In this document: piece after piece, positions 34,401 to 48,153 of the stretch
Layout: each line of letters opens with the position of its first letter
Position numbering within the stretch: position 1 is the first letter of the stretch
Assembly (NCBI GenBank): GCA_947247005.1
Contig: OX365948.1
Location: 37,638,601-37,702,600 of the forward strand
Reading direction: 5' to 3'
DNA length: 64,000 nucleotides
DNA from: Spisula solida
Taxonomy: Eukaryota > Mollusca > Bivalvia > Venerida > Mactridae
The notes under the pieces: generated by a model
Databases searched by the model: none
The model's input: only the letters and a program-made list of their open reading frames with translations
Told to the model about the DNA's origin: nothing
Made by a program: the position numbers and the translations under genes

Positions 34401-37400
34401 CCGTAATGCACGATTTATATGTCGAAAATGTTTACGTTGCTAGTAACATTGCAAAGTAACAACGTGGCATCACATAGCTTACATGTTCACTTGGGGTCGC
34501 TTTAAGGTCCTCTTCATCACCATTTAGCTTGAACTACTGTATAATCAAAGTAATACAATTGCTGTAACCGTTCTGAAAAGAGGAAATTAACCCGTCACGT
34601 TCCGAGTAAAATGGTCGTTAAACGGTATCGATGAATCAATATTTGTCTGCATTATTATTTCACCCGGTATATTGATATCTAGATGTTCGTTTATATCTAC
34701 AAAGGACATCCAACCACGGCGTCTTTGATGAATACTTGTTATACTAGCCAGTTGCGAGATATCTTATCGCTACATGAGTACAATGACGACGGTTAAGTTA
34801 TTAGTTGAATCAGTGGCACTTGGCCCCAATCTCCCGAAGCATCTCAAGTAGAAATCTCAACTCAAATTGAGATTTTGCTCAAGTCAAGAGTATACATATG
34901 AGATAATTCTTAAGTTTTATGCTCAAAACATTTACTGTTATAAACTCAGAACAATGTATCTTTTTTAAGGCGCCAACTTTCCGAGTCTTGTCTCCCATGG
35001 AAATTATCTCAAAGACACATGACATTATTTGAGATTTATCTCAACTCAGATTGAGATGCTTCGGGAGATCGGGGCCTGGCTAAAACGGTCATCTCCTAGG
35101 CAGTGGCTTTCTTCAGCAGCCATTCGGCCAATTTAGAAAACGTTCGTGTCATAAGAATTTACAACCAGTGCAATATATGCAGTACAGCAACTCCACTACA
35201 GCAACTATATATAAGTCCCATATCTACAACATTAACTTCCCCTGTTTGAAATTATCGGCCATATTTGAAGGCTATTGTCTTATATATTCAATAGAGCAAG
35301 ATCAGAAAGTGATTTATAAAGAGAGGAATCTATGAAGATGAAATGCATTTGTCATCGCTCAGTTTATATAATAGCACGTGAAATAGGTATTGCGAATGAA
35401 GTGGAAATGGTTAATCAATTAAACGCCGAACCCAATGAAGCTGTAGATCATTTCCTGGGTTCTGGCCGTCGTAGACCGACGAGGTCAATGAAGTTGACCC
35501 TAGATAATCTAATCATAAAGTTGTAAAGACATTAGCTTGACACATATTGCTTGTTCATGTATGCATAAACAACTCTAGTTATACTGCCTTTATTCGCTAT
35601 TTTGATAAGGCATGACAATCGAAATACATGTATGTCATTGTAGAAAAGGAATTATCTTTTGTTTCAACACAATAAGTATACACAATTAATGATGACTGTC
35701 TTGTTTTACCAGATAACATTGTGCCTTATGACGATACGGGAAAGAGATGTTATAATCGCGCCTGCCAGAAGTTAGATGTAGTCCCATCATCATATATTCT
35801 ATCAAAACTTTCAAATTCTAAAACAATAGACTGCAAACACTATGGATTAGGACCTAAAGGAACAATGGCGCTATCCATTGCGCTAGTGGTAAGTGAAGTC
35901 GCTGTCAATTGCACTAATGGAAAAATGTTGTTACTTGCTCTAATGATGAGTTGCTGTTAACTGTATTTACGGTAAGTTACTGTCAATTGTTCAAATAGTA
36001 ATTGTGCTCGACATGCTGTTCTGTGGAAAGCAACAAGCTATTACTGATGGTATAGTATGGAACGCCATAGCTGTCTTTTGATGACGCTTGTCATGTTGAC
36101 TTGTCGGTAGGACATATGAACTTCTTAGTACAATGTGTTAATATGTCAAACCACATTGTTGACTTGTCAAACTATCATCTGAATATGTCAACTTGCCCTG
36201 TTATATTGTTAAAACAACGTCTTAAATTGTTAAAAGAATACAGTAATATCTCAAGCCACCGTGTTATACTGTTAAACCACATCGATACATTGTCAAATCA
36301 CCATTTGTATATGTCTACGTTACATGTTAAATTGTTGAAAAAACGCTTGATAATGTTAGAAGAACGTGTTAACTTCTCAAAGCTTCGTATTATCATGTTA
36401 GACTTTAACTACAATGATGAATTGTTAAACTATCATTTGAATATGTTTATATGCGTTGTTGAATTGTTAAAACAACGTCTTACAATGTCGAATGAGCATG
36501 CGAACCTCTCAACACATCGTGGTATGCTGTTAAACGCCAGTGGTGAATGGTTTAAATATCATTTGAACATGTCTATACGACATGTTTAATTGTTACAACA
36601 ACGTCTTAAATTGTCGGTAGGGCATGTGAACTTTTCAGTGCAACATTATTGTATGTCAAGTAACACTGTTAAACTGTCCAAATATCATGTGAACATGTCT
36701 ATATGCCATGTTAAATTGTTAAAATAGCTTCTTATCATGTTCATTCGGCATGTGAACTTCTCAACAGAACGTGTAATACTGTTAAACGACAGTGATAAAT
36801 TGTTAAAAATCATTTGAAGATGTCTACAAGCCATGTTAAATTGTCAAAATAGCTTCTTATCATGTTTAATAACCATGTGAACTTCTCAACAGAACGTGTT
36901 ATATTGTTAAACAACAGTGGTAAATTGTTAAAATATCATTTGAAGATGTCTATACGACATGTTTAATTGTTAAAATAGCTTCTTATCATGTCCAATAACC
37001 ATGTGAACTTCTCAATAGAACGTGATATATTGTTAGACAAGAGTGGTAAATTGTTATTATAACAATTTAACATGACAAGCATCAACAAAAGACAGCAGTG
37101 GCGTTCCATAGTATAGTGTTTTACGAAATCTAGTTACTACAAATATGTTGATTTTATCATTTTTGGCCATCAACATGAATGAAGTTAATGTGAATGTTAT
37201 AATGTGTACGTAATACAAGACAAACGACATGAAAAAGTCAACAATTTTGTTCACTTATAATTTCTAATTTCTAGATCAATTGTCGAGTTTCAACTTTAAA
37301 TCTTCAAGGAAATGACATCGGCCAACAAGGAATCAGCTATATTCAGAAAATGCTCAGTGAAACACATACCATAACCGAACTGGTAATTCTAACTATGCAT

Positions 37401-40400
37401 ATACATGTACTAGTGTTTTTGGACTGTTCGGTTGTCATGCTTCTCAGTCGACGTTCCCACGGAGACGAAAATAGTATTGTTTTATCATAAGTGTAACGGC
37501 GCTTTTCGCAAATCACCGAATGTTGCGATAAGTAATAGAGCATTATTATGTGCCTTTGCACCTTCAACAAAATTTGCAAAATATTCAAGATGTCTCTATA
37601 CGAGCACCGGGAGTTTGCCTTTGTTTCAGGAAGGTGTTCGTCCTTTTTATAAACACCTAGCCATTATTAAGAAAGGTATAAGCGTACATGTAACTTGGGC
37701 CGAGGCCTTCTGTTGACGAATTTGGCTCGGCATCTTAGGGTCCTGTCTCACTACAACGTATAACAACAACGTATGCCGAGAGTTCGAGAATATTGCAAAC
37801 ACTCGTTGAATACGTTAGGGGCACGTTTTACACCATTCCCATTCGTCCGAGGACGGCAATCTAAAATAAGTTAGTTCTGCCGACATATTATAGCGTCATA
37901 ATAGAACAAGACGGTTGTGGCTAGCCGTACATAGTAACTTAAACACACTTTTCTCCGTTTTTTTCACTGGCGTAAGTTAAATATAGTCAAACCTATTTTC
38001 GGTGAATAACAGCGCAGAATATTACATGTATCACGCTCTTTCAAGTGTCTGTTCATAATGTTTTAAAATCAAAGACGTGTATTATTTTGTTTTTCTTTTA
38101 TTTTGTAGAATATTTCTAACAATAATATCGGAAGTTACGGGGCACGTGCAATACACAGAACATTATTGGAAAACCGTAGTCTCCATAAACTGGAAATGTC
38201 AGGTAAATCCAAGATCACTGAAAACCTATAGGGAAACATTCATTTTCTCCATTACAAAATGTTCTAGTAGGCCTACAGGCAGGTACTTTCCATCGGTTTG
38301 ATTTTTGCTATCAACTGAGACTGTAGTAAGTGTGTGTGGTCTATCGGGATTTCTCTTCCCAGAATTTCCAATGAAGAGACAGTTGTGTGATACATGGAAT
38401 TCGGGCACGATACCCTAGCTCTTTCCGAATAGACTCATTGGTTCTTTCACGTGCCCGGTGCACAGCCCCGATACATGAGGGAGTACCTCTGTGTTACCAA
38501 CCAGTTCATCTCTAGTTAATTGATATTCATCAGCAAATAATATTGTGCTTCTAAAAATTATATTGGTAATTAATTTTCGAAACTTGTTTTTTCTAATAAA
38601 TAATTATTGTTTAAACGATGAGTGCATTCAAATGTTCAGAATAATGATCGTATAGTTCGATAAGGCCTAAAAAATGTCGTTATCTTATACATTTCGAAGA
38701 GAATTTGCTTTTCTTATTTCACAAATATTAAGAAAAAAGGTTCCAACAAGCATTTAAGCCTTAATTTCGCTCCACTTAGAATCTAGAATACCAATCATGT
38801 TCTCATTTTGCAGGAGAAGAGTTCTCGAATGCTGACGCTGTTCTACTTGCAAAAGCAATACAGGTATAGCCTAAATCTTGAATTACGTTATTACCATATG
38901 TTTAAATCGCTGGCTTAGATTATAAGACCCATACATATTTGAAATTTGCATCACAAGGCACTTCGTATGAGCCTATTTTCATGAAAATCGGAACAGTGAT
39001 GTTGACCAAACTGAAGTTGAAAAAGCTTGTTTTTCCATAAGTAAAGAGTCATTTTCAGACAGTGTTTTCTTGTTTTCTCTAAATAGCGGTTGTGAACGTA
39101 CGACGTTCTTCTAAGCCAGCAACATGTACACAATTCTAAAACTGTCACTTTTTAACGTGATCATGAAACAAAAGCACAATTAAGTATCATTTCATCTTTA
39201 TCAATCGGAACATCAGTGTATGATATCGTTCTTGTACAAGTTAACTTTAGTTTTTATTTTCTTCTTACTTTGACATTAGTACTCCTATATTAAGCCTTGT
39301 TTATCTTCATATCCTCATTTCTACCATGCTTTATTGATGGTTTATGTATATTATGTTCAATGCATTATGTTTTATCTATTGATTATATGTCATTGTAAAT
39401 GACCCGTGATTGGTGAAATAAAATATTCTATTCTATTCTAATCACTTACAATCTGACGTCGACGTCAATTCATAATCAAATACAATCTTATGACAAATGT
39501 GACCTAATTGTGTAATATTTTCAATGATATTTTAGATGACGTTTCTTTTCTGGAGTTAACATTCTATTTCATTATTTCAAATGGTTGTGGTTTTCTGTAA
39601 ATGCTTATGATAATTTGATTTATGATTTCATGTACGTCTTTGAATTACTATTCACATGTATATTGACAGGAACATCCGGATTTAGAACATGTAGATTTAA
39701 GCCATAACAACTTTGGTGACGATAGTGCAGATCTGTTTGGAGAAATGATATGTAAGTGATAGTATAGTGCATGTACATGTATAGTTTGATTCACGGAGGC
39801 GGCACGCTGTCGGAGTAGGTTTTCTTGTTTTTGTAGCTGTTCGATAGTTCATGTTGATGTTTCTGATGAGTGCGGCTTTCCCGGTCCATTTGTTATTATC
39901 GTTTTGCATTGACTCATTGAGGAACAAGTTGGTACAGGAATGAAAAAAGGGAAAAATCAGTGCACACGTATAATTATGCACCGACTGCATGCTGAGATCT
40001 CTTAGCGGGACACGATGATGAAATAATAACCAGTGTTATAAGGTAATCCGCATCTGCTAAATTTGATTTTTAAATGTGGTTAAAATGTATACTTGTCATG
40101 CATGTTAGCATCAACATAATTTATTTCAGCTGAAAATTCAGCCTTACACACCTTGGATCTAAGTTGGAATCAATTTAGAATGAATGGTGCCACGCAGATT
40201 GCCAAAGGACTTAAGGTAATACTAATAGAAAATTGCAAAGAATACGAGGTTGATTAAAAAATAATAAAAAAGATGTAAAAGCATTGAATAATTTGGCCAT
40301 CTATTGTTGTTAATATTGGAGGGGGGAATTTCGTGAGTTGTACAAGGAACATTTGTGGATTACCTCTGTTTCGTATTTTCCTGGTCTAATCGCGTGGGGT

Positions 40401-43400
40401 TATTTTGTGAAAAAGATCATCCGAGGCATACAATTGCTGAAAATTATAAAGTAACTACCCACAAAGTAACTGGTTTTACAATAGTCATTAACTGTGCTTA
40501 GCTGTCCTGTCTGTTTATTAGCACGCAGTCAGTTAAGAGTACATGATGCTCGATGAAGCCCGGGGTTTGAAGACGCCGATGCTGGGTATATTTTCTACAG
40601 TGACAGTTTGAGCCTAATGCTACATAGCACTACTCATTTGCTTCCATATTGGAATTTGCACACTTAGCATGATGTTTGGTTGACTTCAAAGAATTGTATA
40701 TTAGCTAGCCAGTAAAATATTCTCTACATTGCCCTGTACATCCTGGCTTACCGTTGTAAATACGGTTATGTGTACATTAGTATTAAGTTATTAGCAATTC
40801 TCTAAATATAATAAAAATAGTTTTACTACCTCCAATGAATGTTGGATGGCTCATATAAATGTACCACTATATACAAAGTATGCATATGTATATGTAAATA
40901 TAATACAAAGACCACAAAGAAAGCATTCCCTCAATAACCCCCTAAAAATTGTGTTTCTCGAGCAGCGTCACATACCACTGCCACGAGAAAGGATTCCTAG
41001 TGATACTTCCTTTAAAGTGACCCCCGACTTCAAAGAAATAATATTGTCTTTACTTTCTTTAAGAAGTAAACACCAACCCTGTATTTAGCCATGGCTTATA
41101 AGAAGTAGTGAGTTAGGAAATCTCCCATATTACAAAGGGTGTGGTACTTTCGGTTACCATAGAAACGAATATAATTATGTTAACGTGTTAAAATTGTTCT
41201 ACAGGATAACCCATACATGAAATCATTCAATTTCTCATGGAATGGTATCGGAGATGAAGGTGCTACTGAGTTTGCTAAGATGGTCAAGGTCAACAGTGTT
41301 CTGACGTCACTCGATCTCACGTGCTGTAGAATTGCTAACGAAGGATTTATGAAATTAATCACTGGGTTAAATCTAAACGAATCATTGGAAGAATTGAAGG
41401 TATATAATTATGTATTTTGAAGGACAATAATTTCTCTGCCAAACGGTGCACCAAACATTTAACTGATCGCAAAAGTGTTCCTTGTAATCTAAGTACCTTC
41501 AAGGATTTAAATGCATGTTACTTATTTTATATAATAATTAAAGCTACAATACATAATTTCATAAACACTGGTGGGATAAAAACTAGTCATACACCATTTT
41601 CAAACTACACGTATGACTTTATATAGATTCTCAGAAGAAACTAGTCTCTAGAAGTAAAGGTAATATTAATAACCTTAAACGTGTTATTATATGTATGTAA
41701 AAATAGTGTAGATGTCGAAGCACATCCGCACCTCTTGGAATCTATACAAATGTATATATAAATCATTACATGTGTCTTGGAAAATCCACATTGACATACA
41801 AAAATGTCAAAAGAACTTGAGTTCGTTTAAAACATATTCAGTGTGCCCTTTTCCCAAGATGAATCTAAGATATTTTACATACATCGAAAATCTAAATATA
41901 CTGCTGAAATTATCAACTAAAATAAGAAATAATGCCGAACTGACAAAGTGCTCAAGATCTCAAATTGGTGGCATCCGTAGCTCAATGGTGGGCGCGCTTG
42001 CCGGCTAATCTGGCAACCGGCTTTTCAGCAGAAATCTGACTGGCAGTTAAAGGCTTTGTTCGGCATTTAAAAAAGATCTTAAATTGTTTTCATTTTTAGA
42101 TTGGTAAGAACAACATTCCTGAAGAGTTTGCTAGTGCTGCCTTAACGATGTTACGTTCATATCCCGCCTTAAAGTTGGAGACGTTAGATCTGTCGGTAAG
42201 TGACGAATATTAGACAACGAATAGGTTTCTAAAAGTTAAACAGAATGTCACTCCCATCCACGTCCGCATCATTGGACGTACAGTTTAAATATAATCTATA
42301 ATTATTTATTATCTAGAAACTCCCTGAAAAAGTAGTGTTATAACCTAATAAAATGACTGCCAAAACATATCATTTGAGGATGACTACCTCCTACCATCCT
42401 GAAACTACGCCCTTTAAAGTTGTCATATCTTACATCTTGTACTTACGGGCTGAAGACCACTTCAATATTAAAATGTGCACAAAATTAAAACCACCTTTTC
42501 CAACACATCTTCACTGATATTTTAGAATTCTTGTTTAACATCCGTATCAATACCGTCTTCAAGAGTCCAAGTAGTGTCATTATTATTTAGGTTCTATTGA
42601 ACGGTGGTCTTTTTAGTTCTGTTTTTACTTTTGTTTTTTCAAGAGTGTAATTTTCCAGTTCTCTTTGAACTTTTGGTTTTTCAAGAGTGTAATTATTGAG
42701 TTCATTTCGTTTTACAGGATTGTACGTATAGTCCAAAATTTGAAGAACATGTTGAAAATCTAAAGGAATTACATCGCCATATTAATGTCATATACGGTTA
42801 TTCAACGTCGTACGGTAAAAACAAAGGTGATCCGATTGGGGACATTTTGCGAGAAGGTCTGGAATGCCTAAGAGATTTCTGCAAAGAGGCCAATGTATCA
42901 CTTGTGGAATTGTTCCAAAGATTCGATGCCGATAACTCTATGAGTGTAAGCTTACAGGAATTTCAAGAAGGTCTAAAGGTAGGGTCAACTTTATGGCGAT
43001 AAGTTATGGCGTAATTTGCTTTTAAACGTTTCGGAAAATGGAGATTATAAGACAACTTGCAAAGGGAGACAATTCTTGATATTTGTTTCAAAAAGCTGCA
43101 CGTCATCAATCTCTTACACAATGGATTGTATGTCTTTCACCTCTGTAGAAGGCCTGGAAAGTAGTCCCAATTCACATGGTTTCCAACGGGCAAGTTAACT
43201 GTCAGAACTCAATACTGTTTGCATAACCAAACAGGGTTTAGAATATAACCTACATTATGAGCCAATGAAAACGCCGCATTTTCGCGGTTAAATGAAAATT
43301 TAATCATTAAAATTTTCTCTTCACAGACTTGACGTCATGCGTTGGCGCTAATTTCTATCGGCCAATCAGAATGCAAAATGTTATATTCTAAGTTAGTTAA

Positions 43401-46400
43401 GAACATATTAAGTAAATTTTAATGACTAAAAAGGCCTCGCTTCGCTTCGCTCGCTCCGACCTTTTTAATCATTAAAATTTACTTAATATGTTCTAACTAT
43501 AACTTGGCGCAGTTTGTCTCTAAATAATACATTTACATTTGTCGTAACAATACATAATATCATCCAATAGCACCATTTTGGTTATATCTGCGAGAATGAC
43601 CACATAAAATACTTTCAATAACAATAATCAATTATCAATTATTACAATAGAGCTGTCATGATTTAAATTACATGTTTATTATATGCCAGTAGAACTGATG
43701 CATAAAGCCAATCAAACCTGAGAACTGATTGTGTATTTTAAGTATTTAGTTGGCTAGAATAATCATATATACATTCACAGGAGGCTGGTGTTCCATTATC
43801 GCTGTACAAGATTGAACAGTTTGCAAATGCATTGGATAAAGACGGTGATGGCGAGGTGGATTACAGGTTAGTCTTCTTATCGATTAAAAATATATCAAAT
43901 TTATACACATGTATAGTCCAGAGAATTTGACACGACTCTCGACCTTCAATTAGCATAATTTAACAGCTGATATATTGTCTATATTTATAACCCGGTTGTA
44001 TGTTTTCATAAGCGGGGAATATCACGAAGATGCTCGAGGTGTTATACCAACACAAATCTAAAGAACCGATGTTGCACGATTTACTCGCGGAAATTTATAT
44101 ATACAACGCAAGAGCCCTATTATAATATATTCATGCATAAAGGTCAGGATCATGTCAAATTATCTGTGATATACGGTCATTCTAAATATTTGTAGATCAT
44201 CGTTCTCATATTATTATAATTGCGTGTAAATAATTTCTTAATTTTCTTAATAAAGTATTAACTTATTACCGACATCAAATACAAATATATCTTTAACCAT
44301 GCAAACCAGTAGCCTGCATCGTCTTAGACAATTATGTTTTCTTATTTTATTTAAAGTTTAAGTTTAATTTTGCGTCAACAATTTGTGATAGTATTTAAAT
44401 GTGCGGAATTTATTTCTGCGAGACAGCCTCAAACAGCAGAAAAGGCATTTCGTTACAAACGGAAAGTCCCTTTTGAATTTAAGCTCTTTCGTTTCATAAT
44501 TTATGTGCATTTGTACAATGTAGGTTGTCATATTGAGGACATGGAGTATGATCTATAGTGGGTGGGTGCATGCTTTTTTCAAATGCATTTTATTCTTCAA
44601 AGTGATATTTGATGGGTACAGTAACATAGCATTATGATGCACTACAGAAACCATTGAAGTTAAACAAAAAATAAATATTAATAAAGTGAATTTATTGAAG
44701 TATGCCAGCATTTTCATTGTAAATCTTGCTCGTTCGCAAACACAAAAACTGCCCAAGGGTACTTGCTAAAATGCATATCATTCTTACAATATAAATCTAG
44801 GGAACAAACTATTACATAGTTTAAGACTGAACAATGTATACTTACAAAGGTATTCAAGAAACATTGCCATTTTTCTACTTTCGGTTTGCAAGGTCATTGC
44901 TGATCATTGAATTTTTGCATGATACAAGTTAATGGATTTGTTTCATAATTATTTCTTTGTAAGAGTTTGTTCCTTATACTATTGGCTATGTCCCCGACAA
45001 CAAACTTTGACTCTTAATGCCATGTTGACTATGTTTTTGAACGAGTAAGATTTGCAATAGAAATGCTGCCATGCTTCAATAAATTCACTTTATCAATATT
45101 TATTTTGGGTTGAACTTCAAGAGTACATGAAGTGCATCATAATGTTATGCTTATTTTATTCTACAACTTTAATTTGTAGACAAAAAACGCTTTTTAACGA
45201 AAATTGCACTATTTTGAAACGAAAGATACTTACTTTGCTCGCGTTTGACATTTTTTGGGCATACAGGCTACCACACAGTGTATATGCTAGTTTGTCTATG
45301 CACAAGTGTGTGTGTACTTTATTCATATCTGATTTACACAGAGAATTGTACCACGGAATGACTGCATTAAAGGTAGATATATTGCAAGCATATAATTTGA
45401 CAAGGGATGGGTAGTAGCACGGTCTAAGTCATTGTGATTTTTCGCAGCAATTTGAACCCTTGTACGTAGAAAACAAGACTATAATAAGCCGATAATATCG
45501 CCATTGTGGATCATATATAATAATGTTTCCGTCATTGGTTTAACGTGTTTTCATTGGCTGGCGACACTTAATTTTATTAAACATGACCTCAGCAAGTATA
45601 TGCAGATAATGAAGTATGTATACATGCGAGATTTTATGTTTGTTATTGCCTTCGCTTCTACGCTGTGTACTGGCGAATAAAGTGTTCTTAATTAAGGTGT
45701 TTTGATGGATGGCAGTAACGCTGCATCGACCTTTGTTCTGGTCGCCTGCACTATTAAAAGTCCGATTGCGAAATGAGTAGTATAAGATGCTCCTATTTTG
45801 TGGTCTGGCTCGGTTATACTTTTCACAGGAAGTGCGAAGTGTTCCGGTTGTACTATTTGTGTTCTGGCTCGGTTATTCTTTTGACTGAAAGTGTGAAGTG
45901 TTCCGGTTGTACTATTTTGTGTTCTTGTTCGGTTATTCTTTTGACTGAAAGTGTGAAGTGTTCCGGTTGTACTATTTTGTGTTCTGGTTCGGTTATATAT
46001 TTTATACAAGTGCATAATGTTCTAGTTGCACCATTTGATGCTCTGGTTCCGGTATAGTATACACGTTGCAGTGACTGTGATTGTGTTTCGTTTACATCGT
46101 GTGGTAGCTTTGGGTATATAACACTTTCTACATTTTGCATTTATATCCTTTATAGCACCAAACGGGGTACACCTTTTATCAAAACATTATATATGTTATG
46201 AATGCACGCGTACACGATTATTTCGTGCAATACAACTATGACAAATGTAATGTGGTGTACAATGTGTTGTTTAATCGTGACATTTAAAACATTATTGCTA
46301 AATAGTAACTATTAGTTATATCATGTCGTGTTCAATTTGTGATGGCCTGTTGATTTCAAAGACGTAACATGATAATAGATAATCGGACAGGGACGGCAGT

Positions 46401-46629
46401 AGTAACTTCTTTCCGGTCAGGTGATTTTAGCAAAGCCTGAGCTCCATGTATTTTCCATAAAAAAATCCTATCCGTTTAATATTCATGTTTGGTCTGAATA
46501 GACGGGATATTGCTTCTTAATAATATTGAGGTAGATAAATGACGTCATAGACCACGTGATTTAGTACTCTGAATAATCATATTTTTCAGTGAGATGGTAC
46601 TCCAGATGAAAACGGCTGAGCAAGGTTGA
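31414..46629 (+). CDS. LRRC74-like: LRRC74-like leucine-rich repeat protein with EF-hand pair
   Basis: Exons: 31414-31446 (or 28423-28506), 33435-33585, 35713-35888, 37275-37382, 38109-38202, 38814-38863, 39670-39751, 40130-40215, 41205-41399, 42100-42195, 42718-42978, 43781-43866, 46590-46629. Every junction is GT-AG and in phase; the total is 1458 bases (485 residues), close to LRRC74A as I recall it. After an N-terminal region comes the family signature HYGLGPKGTMALSIAL, then about nine ribonuclease-inhibitor-type repeats (VSTLNLQGNDIGQQG, LHTLDLSWNQFRMNG, LTSLDLTCCRIANEG). The C-terminus has paired EF-hand loops 36 residues apart: DADNSMSVSLQE (about 427-438) and DKDGDGEVDYSE (about 463-474). 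The role is poorly known; repeats suggest protein binding and loops suggest calcium binding. An ATTAAA lies at 46665. Start exon uncertain; the core is firm. Confidence 0.9.
32458..32996 (+). mobile_element. TTAA-flanked MITE, copy 2
   Basis: Same family as 23878-24428, in the same orientation. Ends AGGTGCTGCCTCAC and GTGAGGCAGTCCAT, with TTAA intact on both sides. Moderate divergence from copy 1 suggests old insertions. It lies in an intron of the LRRC74-like gene. Confidence 0.78.
33824..33920 (+). mobile_element. 5' fragment of SINE family B
   Basis: The head TCCTAGTGGTTAAGCGTTCG, then GTTCGATCCCTGGCCGCG, matches the tRNA-like start of the full copies at 48154 and 62533. The body is absent after about 33897, so it is truncated. 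Confidence 0.65.
34822..35076. mobile_element. MITE of the 'atctcccgaagcatctca' family, copy 1
   Basis: Left GGCCCCAATCTCCCGAAGC and right GCTTCGGGAGATCGGGGCC are inverted, and the inner sequence alternates CTCAA and TTGAG. It matches 50910-51161 and a fragment at 52015-52112. Non-coding; in an LRRC74-like intron. Confidence 0.85.
36080..37070. repeat. Decayed tandem array, about 126-bp unit
   Basis: The phrase AAGATGTCTA, then CATGTTTAATTGT, TAGCTTCTTATCATGT and GTGAACTTCTCAA, returns about every 126 bases near the right end (36817 and 36943) and in worn form to the left. A shorter pulse of AAATTGTTAAA runs through it. The left half keeps one frame open for 162 codons (36101-36589), with Leu/Lys/Asn/His-rich repeats. 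It lies between LRRC74-like exons whose protein is continuous without it. Confidence 0.75.
38400..38522 (-). mobile_element. SINE core fragment (family of 4236)
   Basis: It shares CCTAGCTCTTTCCGAATA, CGTGCCCGGTGCACAG and TTACCAACCAGTTCATCT with 20555-20660, in the same orientation. The tRNA-like head is missing. Confidence 0.55.
39250..39441 (+). mobile_element. Possible LINE 3' tail
   Basis: It ends ATTGGTGAAATAAAATATTC followed by a TTCTA microsatellite, the layout of many non-LTR retrotransposon 3' ends. There is no reverse transcriptase sequence nearby, so this rests on layout only. Confidence 0.3.
41966..42050 (+). mobile_element. tRNA-like fragment
   Basis: A box A-like TAGCTCAATGG (41979-41989) and some stem-forming sequence (GCCGG...CCGGC) are present, but no box B follows. 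Probably a SINE head remnant in an LRRC74-like intron. Confidence 0.35.
43400..43497. repeat. Palindrome with 38-bp arms
   Basis: AGAACATATTAAGTAAATTT, continuing to ACTAAAAAGG, is inverted at about 43460-43497 around a CG-rich loop (CGCTTCGCTTCGCTCGCTCC). It lies in an LRRC74-like intron. Confidence 0.75.
45785..46005. repeat. 60-bp tandem repeat, about 3.5 copies
   Basis: GTTCCGGTTGTACTATTTTG recurs at about 45900 and 45960, and in a 59-base version at about 45840. It lies in the last LRRC74-like intron. Confidence 0.9.
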
Positions 46630-46742
46630 CGACGGAATTTTCATTTTAGTCACATCACCATTTAATTAAAATCATGCACTAGTACATGAACATTATTATT
46701 GTGAACTATTTACGCGTGTTAACCTTTTATAACACGGTATTT

Positions 46743-46754
46743 GCCCCCCCCCCC

Positions 46755-46795
<41 letters not shown>
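46743..46795. repeat. (C)n(TC)n simple repeat
   Basis: A C-run of about 22 bases followed by about 15 TC dinucleotides. Confidence 0.97.
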
Positions 46796-46797
<2 letters not shown>

Positions 46798-46847
46798 GTT
46801 GCCACCCTCCGTACCTTTACGCGTTCTCTCCATTTGTTTATGCAATG

Positions 46848-47207
46848 TTAAGGTATTTTTATGAGGCAAAAAATGGCCACCATAAAAAAGTTCAACAGTT
46901 TAGATGGTCGCATGCTTCATAGAATGCATGTACAAATGTATATACAAAATATGTTACACATAGATATATAATGGCATTAATAGTTTAGATATGCAACAAT
47001 TAATACTTTAAATATAAAATTCAAAACATCAATTACATTCAAAAGTGTCTATTTGTTGAGCACACTCCCAGACAATATTAGTAAACATATTCCCAATATA
47101 ATACAATATTTCACTAGTTCAAACTATCCTTCATGTGCTCCCGGTAAAATAAGTTCAAAAACGTTAATAGTTTAGCGGCCTTTTTTTACCTCATAAAAAT
47201 ACCTTAA
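46848..47207. mobile_element. TTAA-bounded MITE, different family
   Basis: TTAAGGTATTTTTATGAGG at the left and CCTCATAAAAATACCTTAA at the right are exact inverses, with similarity continuing inward to GGCC. The outermost TTAA on both sides may be the duplicated target. No coding capacity. Confidence 0.75.
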
Positions 47208-48141
47208 TGAGCAACCATGAGGGCAATAATCCGAGTGACACTTCAAATAAGCCATGCTATGTATGCATTTCTAGGGAAGTGGCAGTGGTGAAATTGTGGA
47301 ACTCAGGAAGACTGCTCATCCTGAAAGTGTTCTCGAACCCCTTTTCCTTATTTAATTTCTAAATATAGTTACAAATGTCACACGAACGGTTTGTTTGCGC
47401 TAACGGATGAACTTTCATAATTATGAGAGGTCTTCCGATTCGTTCGATATTTGGAAGAGCATAGCAAATATTGCATTAAAACAAAATGGTGACATCCACT
47501 ACAAAGACATGGTGTATTCCAAGGTCAACTTCTTCCGTTCGCTTTTAAAAAAAGCATTCTCTGCTCGGTAGTGACCAATGATCTTGAAAAAAACGTTAAC
47601 ATTATTAAGTGCACATACATGTTCTATGGAATACGTGTACATTCGTGAAGACGCACATGCTGTGACATAAGTTATTACCTACAGTTCGAACTTTGCGGCG
47701 CTATTTGGATCCTTCGAATACATGTTTTCGTGTTTACAATTGGAACCGTGGCATGTAAGGGGTTGGGGTGTGTAATATTTCCCTAACGTAGATTTGTATA
47801 GGCCTACTAGTGGACCATATTGAAAATTGATATTGCTGTCAAATTATTATGTAATCCACAATAAATAAAGTCGTTATTGTTATTATTACTAGACAAGTAC
47901 ACGAATGTACATATGTTAAATACGTAATTGTGGTTTTGTAAATGTAATATATTATTTTATATTTTTACAAATACATGATTATATACTCCAATTGTATCGT
48001 TGTGTTATATATAGTATGCAATTACATGTATAAGTTTTCTGAAATTAATACCAAGGCAGTACATGTTCTTCAAATAACTGAACATTTCTCTACATGTGGA
48101 AGACATTATCGAAGCCTGGATGTAGTAGAATGCGGGATCAA
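47208..48141. other. Gene-free stretch
   Basis: No gene chosen here. A weak alternative last exon for the LRRC74-like gene exists at 47277 (acceptor TTTCTAG). Near 47858-47890 is the CCACAATAAATAAAGT(TTA)n tail shared with 1568-1602. Confidence 0.35.
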
Positions 48142-48153
48142 AACAAACGCAAA

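Noticed and set aside
35332..35526. 64-codon frame as an extra LRRC74-like exon
   Set aside because: No suitable acceptor/donor pair of phase 1/1 was found, and the length match is already good without it.
47277..47359. Alternative last exon of the LRRC74-like gene
   Set aside because: It also keeps Glu at EF-loop position 12, but its acceptor is weaker and lies further away than 46590, which ends quickly at a stop with family-like spacing.
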